Source: Kordia zhangzhouensis (lineage in GTDB: Bacteria; Bacteroidota; Bacteroidia; Flavobacteriales; Flavobacteriaceae). Taken from it: a stretch of 64,000 bases of DNA. Location of the stretch: positions 1 to 64,000 of the forward strand of contig NZ_LBMH01000005.1 in assembly GCF_001005305.1 (NCBI RefSeq). The letters are read 5' to 3'. Positions 16,315 to 26,052 of this stretch are shown here, in pieces; the first letter of the stretch is position 1, and the number at the start of each line of letters is the position of its first letter. A model generated the notes under the pieces. That model was not told the origin of the DNA. It searched no databases and saw only the letters and a program-made list of their open reading frames with translations. The translations under genes were made by a program, and so were the position numbers.

Positions 16315-17283
16315 TTAGTTTTTCTTTTCTTCGTTCTCTTTCTCGTTTTCTTTAGGTGGCTCGTATTGTTTCGGACGTTTTCCAAAGAGTGAAAAATGTA
16401 CGTAACGTTTCGGATTTAACTTCATATCTTCCAACAATTGTTCTAGTTGCAACGAAGCACCACTTAAGTTGTCGTATAGTTCTTCATCTTTTAAGAGCTT
16501 GCCAACAGAGCCTTCTCCGTTTTTAATTCCTGCAATGATTTTATCGAAGTCTGATATAGTAGATTGTAATTGTTTGATAGTTTTATTTACCTCAATAGCC
16601 GCTAGTGAGTCGGACACTTTGGATAGATTGGCAGAGATATTATCTACATTTGCAAATGTATTGTCTAACTTTTCCTTGTTGGTCGCAATTAATGAATTAA
16701 ATGTACCTGACGCCTGCTTAAAGTTTGCTACTGTTGTGTTTAAATCGCGAATACTATTTTTGATATTGTTTCGAGACTCTTCATTAAGAATCATGTTCAC
16801 AGAAGTTAATAAGGAATCTGCACTAACCAACATGCGTTCTATTTTGGATTGAAGCGGAATGAGTTGTTTTTTAAACTCATCAATCATTCCGGGTTGTGTA
16901 GCCGCTTGAAGCGTATCACCAGAAACAGCAAAAGAAGCACCATCTTGTTTTACAAGAATCGCTAGTGTTTTAGCACCTATAAATCCGTTTTCTTGAAGCT
17001 GGATTGTACTGTTTTTGGAAAACTTAAAATCGTGATTTAACGCTAAGGTTACTACTGATTGTCCCGTAGGTTGTAGTTGAATATCTTGTACTTTTCCAAC
17101 CTGAAACCCATTAATCATGACTCTCGTTGCAGGAACAATACCACCTACGTTATTGTATTTAGCATAAAAGATTCTATCTGTTGATAGTACCGAACTTGAC
17201 ATCAAGTAGCTTACTCCGAAGTAAAAGAGAACTAACGCTATAATCGCTAGCAATGCGGTTTTAATTTCTCTAGATATTTTCAA
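16315..17283 (-). CDS. MlaD/MCE family lipid-transport protein
   Basis: The 322-residue protein has one N-terminal membrane helix (about 9-31) and a single MCE domain (about 36-115; NNVGGIVPATRVMINGFQVGKV). A long helical segment (about 130-280) with heptad character follows, and a charged tail ends in KENEKENEEKKN. MCE proteins form hexameric periplasmic rings or tubes that move phospholipids between membranes. No MlaE/MlaF genes are adjacent, so the partner ABC transporter must lie elsewhere. It is 64 bases downstream of the amidase and 27 upstream of the Fe-S membrane protein. Confidence 0.92.
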   Translation of the reverse strand: MKISREIKTALLAIIALVLFYFGVSYLMSSSVLSTDRIFYAKYNNVGGIVPATRVMINGFQVGKVQDIQLQPTGQSVVTLALNHDFKFSKNSTIQLQENGFIGAKTLAILVKQDGASFAVSGDTLQAATQPGMIDEFKKQLIPLQSKIERMLVSADSLLTSVNMILNEESRNNIKNSIRDLNTTVANFKQASGTFNSLIATNKEKLDNTFANVDNISANLSKVSDSLAAIEVNKTIKQLQSTISDFDKIIAGIKNGEGSVGKLLKDEELYDNLSGASLQLEQLLEDMKLNPKRYVHFSLFGKRPKQYEPPKENEKENEEKKN

Positions 17284-17347
17284 TTTTTTGGTAATTTATG
17301 AACTTGACAAAATTAGCCATTTTTTTACTAAGAATACTTCTAATTTA

Positions 17348-18481
17348 CTATTGTTTTAGCACTTCAGACAAAGATACTTTTTTTCCTTTTTTGTAGGCAA
17401 CAATGTAACATGTTGTATATCCTTTTTGTTTGGCTTTTTCTTTTAAACGTTTTATTTCTTCATAATCAGAGGTTTCTCCGTAAAAATAACGGTAAATGCT
17501 TCCTGATTTTTCTCTGGAAATCTGTTGCAGTCCTTTGAAGTTGTATGCCTTGGTTGCTATCTTTTTAGAGCTTGCCGCCAATTGTACTTTGAAGGTTACG
17601 TCTGGAAATACTCTCGATGTTGGCTTTTCTGTTGTTTCTTCTTCAACTATTTGAACATCTTGATGGTTATCAACAGTCTCCATATGTCTGGAAATGTATT
17701 TTTTCACAGCATTGTATAAAGACTCTGTCATTACTTTTTTTCCTTTTTTAGAGTTCAGAAAATCTTCTTCTTTTTTATGCGTCAAAAAGCCTAACTCAAC
17801 TAATACACTAGGCATGTATGTTTTTGAAAGCACCCAAAAACCTGCCTGTTTCACACCTCTATCTTTACGCTTTGCTGTTACTTTGAATTCATTTTGAATA
17901 TAAGAAGCAATCTCAATACTTTGATTTAAGTATTCTTCTTGTAAAATGATTAAACTGATTAGTGATTCTGGTGAGTTGGGATCAAAACCTTCATATGTTT
18001 CTTCATAATTATCTTCCAAATAAATTACCGAGTTTTCTCGTTTGGCAACCTCTAGGTTTGTTTTGTTTTTACTCAAACCTAGCACAAATGTTTCTGAGCC
18101 ATAAGCCGTTCCTTTGCTTCCTGGTTGCGCATTACAGTGTATAGAGATAAATAAATCTGCTTTTTTCTTATTGGTCATTACAGCACGCTCATTGAGTGTT
18201 GGATAAGTATCTTTTGTACGTGTATAAATGACTTTTACATTTGGCAGTTGGCTCAATTTTTTTCCTAAAGCCAACGAAACATCTAAGGCAATGTCCTTCT
18301 CGGTTGTTTTGTAACGACCTGTACCCGGTGTTCCTGTATCACTTCCTCCATGTCCTGGGTCAATCATTACTACAAACTCTTTTTTCTTCTTTTTAGGAAG
18401 TCCTGTTTCAATAGTTTCAGTAGATGCTGTTAAAAAATGAACCGTTAAGAGGATAATAAATATGGAAAAATATTTTTGCAT
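17348..18481 (-). CDS. N-acetylmuramoyl-L-alanine amidase (Amidase_3) with SPOR-like C-terminus
   Basis: The enzyme cleaves the bond between MurNAc and L-Ala in peptidoglycan. A signal peptide (1-20) precedes an Amidase_3 domain with zinc ligands His44 (MIDPGHGGSD), a Glu near 61 (TEKDIALD) and His115 (FISIHCNAQ), and catalytic Glu in VLVELGFL (about 229). A C-terminal SPOR-like domain (about 296-370) would bind glycan strands at the septum. The 377 residues are typical for Bacteroidota AmiC-type proteins. It is the first gene of the leftward operon ending at 13037 and is divergent from lptD; the pairing amidase/MCE/lptD points to cell-envelope maintenance. Confidence 0.93.
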   Translation of the reverse strand: MQKYFSIFIILLTVHFLTASTETIETGLPKKKKKEFVVMIDPGHGGSDTGTPGTGRYKTTEKDIALDVSLALGKKLSQLPNVKVIYTRTKDTYPTLNERAVMTNKKKADLFISIHCNAQPGSKGTAYGSETFVLGLSKNKTNLEVAKRENSVIYLEDNYEETYEGFDPNSPESLISLIILQEEYLNQSIEIASYIQNEFKVTAKRKDRGVKQAGFWVLSKTYMPSVLVELGFLTHKKEEDFLNSKKGKKVMTESLYNAVKKYISRHMETVDNHQDVQIVEEETTEKPTSRVFPDVTFKVQLAASSKKIATKAYNFKGLQQISREKSGSIYRYFYGETSDYEEIKRLKEKAKQKGYTTCYIVAYKKGKKVSLSEVLKQ

Positions 18482-18588
18482 AAATTCAATTTCTATACGT
18501 TTATAAGCACATAATGCGTGTTATGCATTTCTTATTGTGTTAATTATAATTAAATTATCATAAATGTATGATAAAAATACGTGCCATG

Positions 18589-18621
18589 TTTTGGCACTTC
18601 AAATATTGAGCCATACTTTTA
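18589..18621 (+). promoter_or_regulatory. Candidate Bacteroidota promoter upstream of lptD
   Basis: TTTTG (18589-18593), a 20-base spacer and TACTTTTA (18614-18621) fit the -33 TTTG / -7 TAnnTTTG layout. The -33 element overlaps a small palindrome GTGCCA-TGTTT-TGGCAC (18581-18597) that could be an operator. About 97 bases remain to the start codon. Confidence 0.4.
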
Positions 18622-18717
18622 CGGCTTTCCTATTTGGAACGAAAATATAAAAGTTAGTTGATTATTCATAAAAGAAATCTTTCTTTTGTGGTAGATTAAA
18701 GAATATCGGATAGACCA

Positions 18718-21441
18718 TTGCAAACAAATAAATTGTATATAAGTATTCAGCTTTTGCTCATACTCGTGAGTTCTTTCGCATTTTCACAAGAACTTCCCGA
18801 AAGGAAAAAGCTACCTTTTAAGCCTGAAAACGGGCAAAAATTGGATACACTGAAGGTCCAACTTAGAGATTCTATCAAGATTGGAACTCGGAAAGTTACT
18901 GATTCTATTAAAAATGATTCCATCCGCAAGGATTCTATTCCTGAAAAACCGCCAGTTCTTCTTGATCAAGTAAAATACAAATCAAAGGATTATGTAAAAA
19001 TCAGCCAACGTACCAAGAAGATTTATTTGTATAATGAGGCCGAATTGTATTATCAAGATACAGAATTAAAGTCTGGAATTATCATTTTAGATTATGAAAA
19101 AAATGAAGTGTATGCTGGACGATTAAAGGACTCTGCAGGTGTGTACTCACAGGCTCCTTATTTTAAACAAGGAACTAATATTGTTGAGCCAGATTCCATT
19201 CGATTTAATTTTGATACAGAAAAAGCGTTGATTTGGAATTCCAGAACCGAGCAAAATGGTACTAAGATTGCCGGAGAGTTGACAAAAAAAGAAAACGATT
19301 CTGTCATCTTTATTAAAAATGCCAAGTTTACAACCTCCAAAGACATTGAAAACCCAGAATACTATTTTTTAGCTCGAAAAATTAAGTTAGTTCCTAATAA
19401 AAAGATTGTTTCTGGTGTTACCAATATGTATATCGCCGATGTGCCAACTCCTATTGGATTTCCATTTGCCTATTTCCCGCTAACAGACGACAGAGCGTCA
19501 GGATTTATTTTTCCAACTTTTGGGGAAAATAGTAGCCGTGGTTATTTTTTCCAAAATGGTGGATATTATTTTGCCATTAGTGATTACTTTGACCTCGCAT
19601 TACTTGGTGATTATTACACAAATGGAAGTTATGCGCTTCGGGGAGAATCCAATTATGCTTTACGTTATCGCTTCCGTGGAAATTTAAGCGTACGCTTTGA
19701 AGCCGTAATTAATAGTCAACGTGGCTTTCCTGATTATAGCAAATCTAATATTTATAATATTCGTTGGTCACACAATCAAGATCCAAAAGCGAATCCAAAT
19801 TCGCGATTTTCGGCTTCGGTAAACTTAGGGAGTAGTCAATATTATCAAGCATCTATCAACCAATTGAATACGCCGAATTTTTTGAATAACACATTAAATT
19901 CGTCCGTTTCCTATTCCAAAACATTTCCTTCGTATCCTTCTGTGAATGTATCGCTAACTGCTACACACTCACAAAACACCAATACAGAAAGTATCAATTT
20001 AACACTTCCTACACTACAAGCCAGCGTAGAACGTATTTATCCTTTTGCTAAGAGAGATGGTACTAAAAAAGGAATTATTGAAAATATCAACTTTCAATAT
20101 AATTTACGTGGAGAGAATCGTATTAATACAACAGATTCATTGTTTTTTACCAAAGAAATGTTTGATGACGCCAAGATGGGAATTAGACAAAGTATTCCTA
20201 TCAATACAAACTTTAAATTGTTTAATTATTTAAGTGTAAGTTTGGGTGGAAATTATGATGAAGTTTGGACATTCAAAACAACCAACCGTACAGATGCAGT
20301 GTTAGACCCGACTCCAGACGATCCTACACGACAAATTGCATCGGTAAAAGATACCATTAATGGGTTTGACTCGTTTAGACAATATAATTTTAGTGCAAGT
20401 ATTGGTACAACACTTTACGGTACATTTACACGTGGAGAAGACAAAAAAATCCAGGCAATACGACATACATTACGACCTTCTATAAGTTATAGCTACAATC
20501 CGGCATTTGATCAATATTATGATGAATATATTATTGATGCAGAAAATAATACTAAGCGAGAATATACTCGTTTTGAAGATGGATTGTTTGGTGTACCAAG
20601 CAGGACGTATGCCAGCTCCATAGGAATCAATGTTGCCAATACGGTTGAAGCAAAAGTACGCTCAAAAGATTCTACACAAACGGAACCTAAAAAAGTTATG
20701 TTATTGAATAGCTTGAACTTTTCTACAAGCTATAATATCGCTGCCGATTCTCTTGCGTGGTCACCTGTACGAGTTACTGGAAGCACCCAACTTTTTAATA
20801 ATAAACTGAGTGTTAACTTTGGCGCAAACCTAGATCCGTACGCAATTGACAATCAAGGGTTACGTATCAACAAATTTAATATTGACAACGGCGGAAGTTT
20901 ATTCCGCTTAACAAGCGCCAATATCAATATGAACTATTCTTTTTCCAGTAAAAGTTTTGATGGAAAAGGCGGCGGAAATACAGACAATACTCGAAGCGGT
21001 GGTCGTGATGATGATTTATTTGGACAGGCACAAGATTTTAGCGATAATAGAACTTTTGACGACGACGATGATGACGAGGAAAAAGAAGATGTAAAAGCAT
21101 ATCGTGCTAAAATTCCGTGGGATTTGCGTGTAGCTTACTCCCTAACTTATGCAAATAACAACCGACAAAGCGAAATTTCGAATAATTCATTGATGTTTTC
21201 GGGGAATGTAGAATTAACACCTCAATGGAAGGTTGGTGTTTCGTCAGGATATGATTTTAAGAACAAAGGATTTACTTTTACTCAAATGCGTTTTGAGCGC
21301 GACTTGAAGAGTTGGCGAATCAATTTTAATTGGGTTCCTTTCAGCTCAAGAGCGTCTTGGTATTTCTTTATTGGAATTAAAGCTTCTATCTTACGTGATG
21401 TGAAATGGGAACAGCGAAGTGAGCCTGATAGACGATTATAG
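18718..21441 (+). CDS. LptD-like LPS-assembly outer-membrane protein
   Basis: The 907-residue protein belongs to the Bacteroidota LptD group. A signal peptide (about 1-23, ending FAFSQ) is followed by a Pro/Lys/Asp-Ser-rich linker, an OstA/LptA-like beta-jellyroll (about 75-240) and a large beta-barrel whose strands alternate aromatic and polar residues. An acidic loop of Asp/Glu (DDDDDDEEKED, about 780-790) is inserted in the barrel. LptD inserts lipopolysaccharide into the outer leaflet. The start is a TTG at 18718; no ATG is available before the signal peptide. It is divergent from the amidase, and ridA follows after 45 bases. Confidence 0.9.
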   Translation: MQTNKLYISIQLLLILVSSFAFSQELPERKKLPFKPENGQKLDTLKVQLRDSIKIGTRKVTDSIKNDSIRKDSIPEKPPVLLDQVKYKSKDYVKISQRTKKIYLYNEAELYYQDTELKSGIIILDYEKNEVYAGRLKDSAGVYSQAPYFKQGTNIVEPDSIRFNFDTEKALIWNSRTEQNGTKIAGELTKKENDSVIFIKNAKFTTSKDIENPEYYFLARKIKLVPNKKIVSGVTNMYIADVPTPIGFPFAYFPLTDDRASGFIFPTFGENSSRGYFFQNGGYYFAISDYFDLALLGDYYTNGSYALRGESNYALRYRFRGNLSVRFEAVINSQRGFPDYSKSNIYNIRWSHNQDPKANPNSRFSASVNLGSSQYYQASINQLNTPNFLNNTLNSSVSYSKTFPSYPSVNVSLTATHSQNTNTESINLTLPTLQASVERIYPFAKRDGTKKGIIENINFQYNLRGENRINTTDSLFFTKEMFDDAKMGIRQSIPINTNFKLFNYLSVSLGGNYDEVWTFKTTNRTDAVLDPTPDDPTRQIASVKDTINGFDSFRQYNFSASIGTTLYGTFTRGEDKKIQAIRHTLRPSISYSYNPAFDQYYDEYIIDAENNTKREYTRFEDGLFGVPSRTYASSIGINVANTVEAKVRSKDSTQTEPKKVMLLNSLNFSTSYNIAADSLAWSPVRVTGSTQLFNNKLSVNFGANLDPYAIDNQGLRINKFNIDNGGSLFRLTSANINMNYSFSSKSFDGKGGGNTDNTRSGGRDDDLFGQAQDFSDNRTFDDDDDDEEKEDVKAYRAKIPWDLRVAYSLTYANNNRQSEISNNSLMFSGNVELTPQWKVGVSSGYDFKNKGFTFTQMRFERDLKSWRINFNWVPFSSRASWYFFIGIKASILRDVKWEQRSEPDRRL

Positions 21442-21486
21442 CCAATTGTATTTTTTTCGTTACATAACCAATAAATCAACCATAAA

Positions 21487-21882
21487 ATGGCAAAAAAAAT
21501 CATTCACACACCTAATGCTCCTGCTCCTATTGGTCCATACAACCAAGCAGTTTTAATTAATGGAACTTTATACACTTCAGGACAAATTGCTATAGATCCT
21601 AACACAGGTGATTTAGTACAAGATTCTATAGAAATAGAAACCAAACAAGTCATGGAAAATATGAAAGCAGTATTGGCTGCTGCAAATATGACATTTGACC
21701 ATGTTGTGAAAACGTCTATTTTTATTAGTGATATGAATAACTTTAGCAAAATTAACGCAGTATATAGCGAATATTTTAATGATGATAATGCGCCTGCTCG
21801 TGAAACTGTTGAAGTAGCAAATCTTCCAAAATTTGTCAATGTAGAAATTTCTATGATTGCTATAGAAAATGCAGTATCATAA
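21487..21882 (+). CDS. ridA: RidA family reactive intermediate deaminase
   Basis: RidA hydrolyses reactive 2-aminoacrylate and related enamine/imine intermediates released by PLP enzymes. The 131 residues show all family marks: APAPIGPYNQAV near the N-terminus, LYTSGQIAIDP, a QVMENMKAVL helix, VVKTSIFISDMNNF, and the active-site region ARETVEVANLPK with the Arg that binds the carboxylate, followed by VNVEISMIA. Size and start are standard. It lies 45 bases downstream of lptD and may share its transcript. A terminator follows at 21908-21991. Confidence 0.95.
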   Translation: MAKKIIHTPNAPAPIGPYNQAVLINGTLYTSGQIAIDPNTGDLVQDSIEIETKQVMENMKAVLAAANMTFDHVVKTSIFISDMNNFSKINAVYSEYFNDDNAPARETVEVANLPKFVNVEISMIAIENAVS

Positions 21883-21907
21883 GTAGCAAAGCTACTTTTA
21901 CCGATAT

Positions 21908-21991
21908 AAAAACAGTCTCAAAAAATGTTCTCGCTCCTTACGTCTTATTTGACTAGCATATACATTTGTTAAGACTGTTTTTCTTTTTTTT
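21908..21991 (+). terminator. Terminator-like hairpin after ridA
   Basis: AAAAACAGTCT (21908-21918) pairs with AGACTGTTTTT (21972-21982) and a U-run follows. The loop is long (about 53 bases) and could hold further structure. Confidence 0.6.
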
Positions 21992-22111
21992 ATCTGTGTG
22001 ATTGCAACAAAACCCTTTTGCGAAAAAACCTACACAAAGTACGGATAACACATAACTTACTGGTGATGAAGTTAACTACCTTTAAAAAGTATTAACCAAA
22101 AACCTTTAATC

Positions 22112-22300
22112 ATGTTAAAAAACATTTCAAAATTAGGAAACGTGTTGTCAAAAGCTGAACAACAAAACATTAATGGCGGACGCCCTGTAAGAGGTTGTTA
22201 CCAACAATCGGGAAATACTTGTTGCCAACCGTACAGTGGCGGTTTTACTTTTTGTGATGCAGGAAGATGTAACAGCAACGGTTACTGCTTCTGGTATTAA
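22112..22300 (+). CDS. Double-glycine leader peptide precursor with six-Cys core
   Basis: The 62-residue product has a bacteriocin-like leader (MLKNISKLGNVLSKAEQQNI) ending in Asn-Gly-Gly (21-23) and a 39-residue core with six Cys at 29, 37, 38, 48, 53 and 59, rich in Gly, Asn and aromatic residues. Leaders of this type are cut by C39 peptidase-ABC exporters in Bacteroidota. A CC pair and three possible disulfides suggest a small disulfide-bonded peptide; lanthionine rings are less likely with few Thr/Ser. No modification enzyme, immunity gene or exporter is adjacent. A TACCTTTA about 37 bases before the ATG could be its -7 box. The bioactivity is unknown. Confidence 0.75.
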   Translation: MLKNISKLGNVLSKAEQQNINGGRPVRGCYQQSGNTCCQPYSGGFTFCDAGRCNSNGYCFWY

Positions 22301-22443
22301 TAAGTAAAAAGGACTTCCCTAAATCTTTATTGAAACTTAGTTTGTGTATAAAATGATATCTAAAACCATCAAAAAAAATAGATTGAATGTTTTATGACAA
22401 ATTTCCAATATTCTTCATCAAAATACTTTCTTTGCGCTAAAGT

Positions 22444-23532
22444 TTGCATAACTTTATCCAAAAGCCAAGAATACTTTTGATTCTAACATTTGCCATATTA
22501 GCTTTTATTTTTTCTGTGGTCAGTTATTTTCCGGCTACACCTATTACACATTGGACCTTCAGAGTTTTTGATTATATCCGAATTCAAATACTGGTATTGC
22601 AGATTCTTTTAGTAATCGTAAGCTTTTTTTTGTTTGACAAATACCCTTCGATATTACTTGTCTCACAGATTTTTTTAACGGGAACCATCATCTATCAAGC
22701 AACCATTATTTTTCCGTACTTACCAACTTTTAACTTATTTAAAAACCCAAAAAATCCTTCCAATGTATTAACAGTGATTAGCGTAAATGTATTACAGAAA
22801 AATTCTCAGTACAATCGGTTAATCGAATTGATTAATGAAGTACAACCAGACATTTTGTTGACACTTGAAACCAATAAGGAATGGGAAAATGCATTGCAAG
22901 CCATTGAAAAACACTATTCGTACACTCATAAAATTCCACTAGAAAACAGATATGGGCTTCACTTTTACACTAAATTAGAAGTCAAAAAAAGTAAAGAACA
23001 TTATTTTATTACGGACGACAGACCAGCTATAGAAGCACATTTGTTCGATTACGAAGGAAATGATTTTGTGTTTTTAGGAATCCATCCGCCTCCGCCAAGT
23101 CCAACAGAAAAGCCAACTTCCAAACAAAAAGATGCTGAATTCATGAAAGCAGCACAACTTATTCGAAAATTACATTCTCCTAGCTTGGTAACTGGCGACT
23201 TTAATAATGTTTGTTGGTCAAGAAGTGCCCGTATGTTTGCAAAAGTTTCTAATTTGCAAGATTCACGAATTGGAAAAGGTATTCACGGAACATTTCCTGT
23301 TCGCCCAAGTTTTATGCGCTTTCCGTTAGATCTTTTATTTTCTTCTAAAGAAATTCAAGTACATGAAATTAAAACACTTCGTGATGTGGGTTCTGATCAT
23401 TTGCCTTTTTTTGCTAAATTTTCTGTTGTAAAATCCAATTATTCCAAACCGACATCATTAAACTCTGAGCTAAAAGAACACGCTAACGACATTATTGAAG
23501 AAGGAGAAAAAGCAGCCGAGGAAGAAGAGTAA
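22444..23532 (+). CDS. Membrane-anchored endonuclease/exonuclease/phosphatase family protein
   Basis: The 362-residue protein starts (TTG) with three hydrophobic helices (about 10-32, 44-63, 67-90) followed by an EEP domain (about 115-335). EEP marks are ISVNVLQKNSQ, a LLTLETNKEW segment carrying the metal Glu, the TGDFNNV motif, and the terminal GSDHLPFFAKF His. Such proteins hydrolyse phosphodiesters of nucleic acids, lipids or phosphoinositides; the membrane anchor fits a lipid or extracytoplasmic substrate, but this cannot be told apart here. A Glu-rich tail ends the protein. The next gene starts 100 bases later. Confidence 0.85.
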   Translation: MHNFIQKPRILLILTFAILAFIFSVVSYFPATPITHWTFRVFDYIRIQILVLQILLVIVSFFLFDKYPSILLVSQIFLTGTIIYQATIIFPYLPTFNLFKNPKNPSNVLTVISVNVLQKNSQYNRLIELINEVQPDILLTLETNKEWENALQAIEKHYSYTHKIPLENRYGLHFYTKLEVKKSKEHYFITDDRPAIEAHLFDYEGNDFVFLGIHPPPPSPTEKPTSKQKDAEFMKAAQLIRKLHSPSLVTGDFNNVCWSRSARMFAKVSNLQDSRIGKGIHGTFPVRPSFMRFPLDLLFSSKEIQVHEIKTLRDVGSDHLPFFAKFSVVKSNYSKPTSLNSELKEHANDIIEEGEKAAEEEE

Positions 23533-23632
23533 AAACTTGATTCCTTTACACAGGAAAGAAACTCTCTTTTACGATAAAAAAAGAGGTATACAACTCTGAA
23601 TAAATTTTTGTAGTTTTAGAAAAACCAATCAC

Positions 23633-26005
23633 GTGAAAAAAGCGCTTAAAATTATAGGTATTCTCCTGCTTCTTATTTTTATTGCAGGGTTTTGGTTTTA
23701 TAGAACCTTATTACCTACATACAATGGAACTCTTGATATTGATTACTTAAAAGACGACGTTACTGTACATTATGACACGTATGGAATTCCTCATATTTAT
23801 GCTACTAACGAGGCTGACGCTTTTACAGCATTAGGATATGTACATGCCCAAGATCGTTTATGGCAAATGGAATTAATTCGCCGCATTGCCCCAGCAAGAT
23901 TATCTGAAGTATTTGGAGAAACAACTATTGATACGGACAAGTTTTTTGCAACTCTTGGAATTGATGAAGCTTCAGAACAAACAATTAAGGAATTGGATCC
24001 AAATTCTGAAAGCTATCAATTGGCGCAAGCGTATATTAATGGCATTAATCAATTTGTGGCTACTGGCCCTACTCCTATTGAGTATCATTTGGTCGGTTTA
24101 AACAAAACTCCGTTTACAATTAAAGACATTCATAATATTTTTGGATATATGGCTTTTAGCTTTGCTATGGCTCATAAAACCGATCCCTTATTAACGAGCA
24201 TTCAGGAAAAACTCGGCAAAGAGTATTTAGCAGATTTGGGAATGAAATCCGATCCACATACTACTCTTTTACATAATTATCCTAAAGACACTACTGCTAT
24301 CAAAAACACTTTAGTTACTGCTGTAGATAAGGCATTGCGTCCACTTCCAATTCCTCAATTTATTGGCAGTAATAGTTGGGTGTTAGCTCCTCAAAAAACA
24401 GCTTCTGGAAAAGTGCTTTTTGCGAATGATCCACATATAGGTTTTTCACAACCATCAGTTTGGTATGAAGCACATATACATACTCCAACCTATGAAATAT
24501 ATGGATACCATTTGGCAGGAACACCTTTTCCTTTACTCGCTCACAATAGAAAAATTGCATATGGAATGACCATGTTCCAAAACGACGATTTAGATTTCTA
24601 CTGGGAACAAGACAATCCGTCCAATTCACAACAATATAAAACTGCGTCTGGATATAAGCCGTATGAGATTGTAACAAAAACAATCAACGTTAAAGGCGCT
24701 GATGATATTACTGTAAAAATCAAAAAAACACATCACGGTCCTATCATGAATGGAATTGCAGATGGTATTGACTTTGAGCAACCTGTCGCAATGTCGTGGG
24801 TTTATACCCAGCATAAAAATCAACTACTTGAAGCGTGTTACCTCATGTCGCATGCAGAAAATCAGACAATGTTTGAGAAAAGTTTGCCCAAAATACATGC
24901 TCCAGGACTTAATTTAATGTATGGAGATGCTAACGATAAAATTGGTTGGTACGCTGTTGGAAAATTATTTGAACGTCCTTCACATGTCAATTCCAAATTA
25001 ATTTTGAATGGTGTTTCTGGGAAAGATGAACCTATACGATTTTTAGACGCTTCAGAAAATCCTCATGCCACCAATCCGCCATGGCATTATGTGTATTCTG
25101 CGAATAATCAGCCCGATTCTATTAACGGCAGTTTGTACCCAGGATATTATTTACCTGAAAATAGAGCAAAGCGAATTGTGAATCTAATTGAATCAAAAGA
25201 ACAATGGACTAAAGAAGACATGATGCAAATGATTCTAGATGTTACTTCTCATGAAGACGCAGATGCTATTTCGGAAGTTTTTAGCCTGATTGGGAAATTT
25301 AATTTTTCACCTAAAGAGCAAGAGGCGATACACATTTTACAAAGTTGGAATGGTGAAAACCGTTTATCTGACGTTGCTCCTACTATTTACCATCGTTTTA
25401 TTCATCATTATTTAAAAAATACTTTTTCCGATGAATTAGAACCCGAAACCTTTGAAATGCTTACTAAGACACACGTATTAAAGCGTTTTACAATTCCTTT
25501 GTTGCAAAAAGAATCTGTATGGTATGACGATAAGCGTACACCAACCTATGAAACTCGAAAAGACATTTTGTTAAAGTCATTTAAAGAAGCTGTAGCTAGT
25601 TTGCAAAAACAATTTGGAGATAACTTAAATTTGTGGACATGGAACAATGTTCATATTGTTGAACATCCACATGCTATGGGTAAAAAAGAACTGTTACGTC
25701 CCTACTTTAATGTAGGACCTTATGAAATAGCGGGTTCTCGAGAGGTAATTAATAATTTAGGGTTTCATTATAACGAAAATACGAGTACTTATGAAGTATA
25801 TTTTGGTCCTTCAACCCGTAGAGTTATTGACTTCTCAGATATAGAAAATTGTATGAGTATACTTCCTACTGGACAATCTGGAAATCCTTTTAGTGAACAC
25901 TATCAAGATCAGGCCGCTATGTATGTAAAAGGGGAATTTAGAAAAATGATGATGAATACGGAAGAAATAAAACGTACCGCAAAAAACACCTTGATTCTTA
26001 AATAA
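23633..26005 (+). CDS. Penicillin acylase family protein (Ntn hydrolase)
   Basis: The 790-residue protein is a precursor of the penicillin/acyl-homoserine-lactone acylase family. An N-terminal membrane anchor (about 5-25) precedes the alpha chain with YGIPHIYATNEADAFTALGYVHAQDR. The self-cleavage site is FIGSNSWVLAP: Ser246 becomes the N-terminal nucleophile of the beta chain. Asn and aromatic residues typical of the oxyanion hole follow. The family cuts amide bonds of penicillins, AHLs or other acylated amines, so quorum quenching or amine scavenging is possible; the substrate is not predictable from sequence. The GTG start at 23633 is the only start before the anchor. A DUF4252 lipoprotein gene follows after 47 bases. 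Confidence 0.92.
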   Translation: MKKALKIIGILLLLIFIAGFWFYRTLLPTYNGTLDIDYLKDDVTVHYDTYGIPHIYATNEADAFTALGYVHAQDRLWQMELIRRIAPARLSEVFGETTIDTDKFFATLGIDEASEQTIKELDPNSESYQLAQAYINGINQFVATGPTPIEYHLVGLNKTPFTIKDIHNIFGYMAFSFAMAHKTDPLLTSIQEKLGKEYLADLGMKSDPHTTLLHNYPKDTTAIKNTLVTAVDKALRPLPIPQFIGSNSWVLAPQKTASGKVLFANDPHIGFSQPSVWYEAHIHTPTYEIYGYHLAGTPFPLLAHNRKIAYGMTMFQNDDLDFYWEQDNPSNSQQYKTASGYKPYEIVTKTINVKGADDITVKIKKTHHGPIMNGIADGIDFEQPVAMSWVYTQHKNQLLEACYLMSHAENQTMFEKSLPKIHAPGLNLMYGDANDKIGWYAVGKLFERPSHVNSKLILNGVSGKDEPIRFLDASENPHATNPPWHYVYSANNQPDSINGSLYPGYYLPENRAKRIVNLIESKEQWTKEDMMQMILDVTSHEDADAISEVFSLIGKFNFSPKEQEAIHILQSWNGENRLSDVAPTIYHRFIHHYLKNTFSDELEPETFEMLTKTHVLKRFTIPLLQKESVWYDDKRTPTYETRKDILLKSFKEAVASLQKQFGDNLNLWTWNNVHIVEHPHAMGKKELLRPYFNVGPYEIAGSREVINNLGFHYNENTSTYEVYFGPSTRRVIDFSDIENCMSILPTGQSGNPFSEHYQDQAAMYVKGEFRKMMMNTEEIKRTAKNTLILK

Positions 26006-26052
26006 AAGCTTTATTTTTTTATAATTTCACTTCTGAAACTTACATATACAAG

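Noticed and set aside
26000-26016. Terminator after the penicillin acylase gene
   Set aside because: AAATAAA-AGC-TTTATTT is a very weak AT-only stem, and the next gene is close and co-directional.
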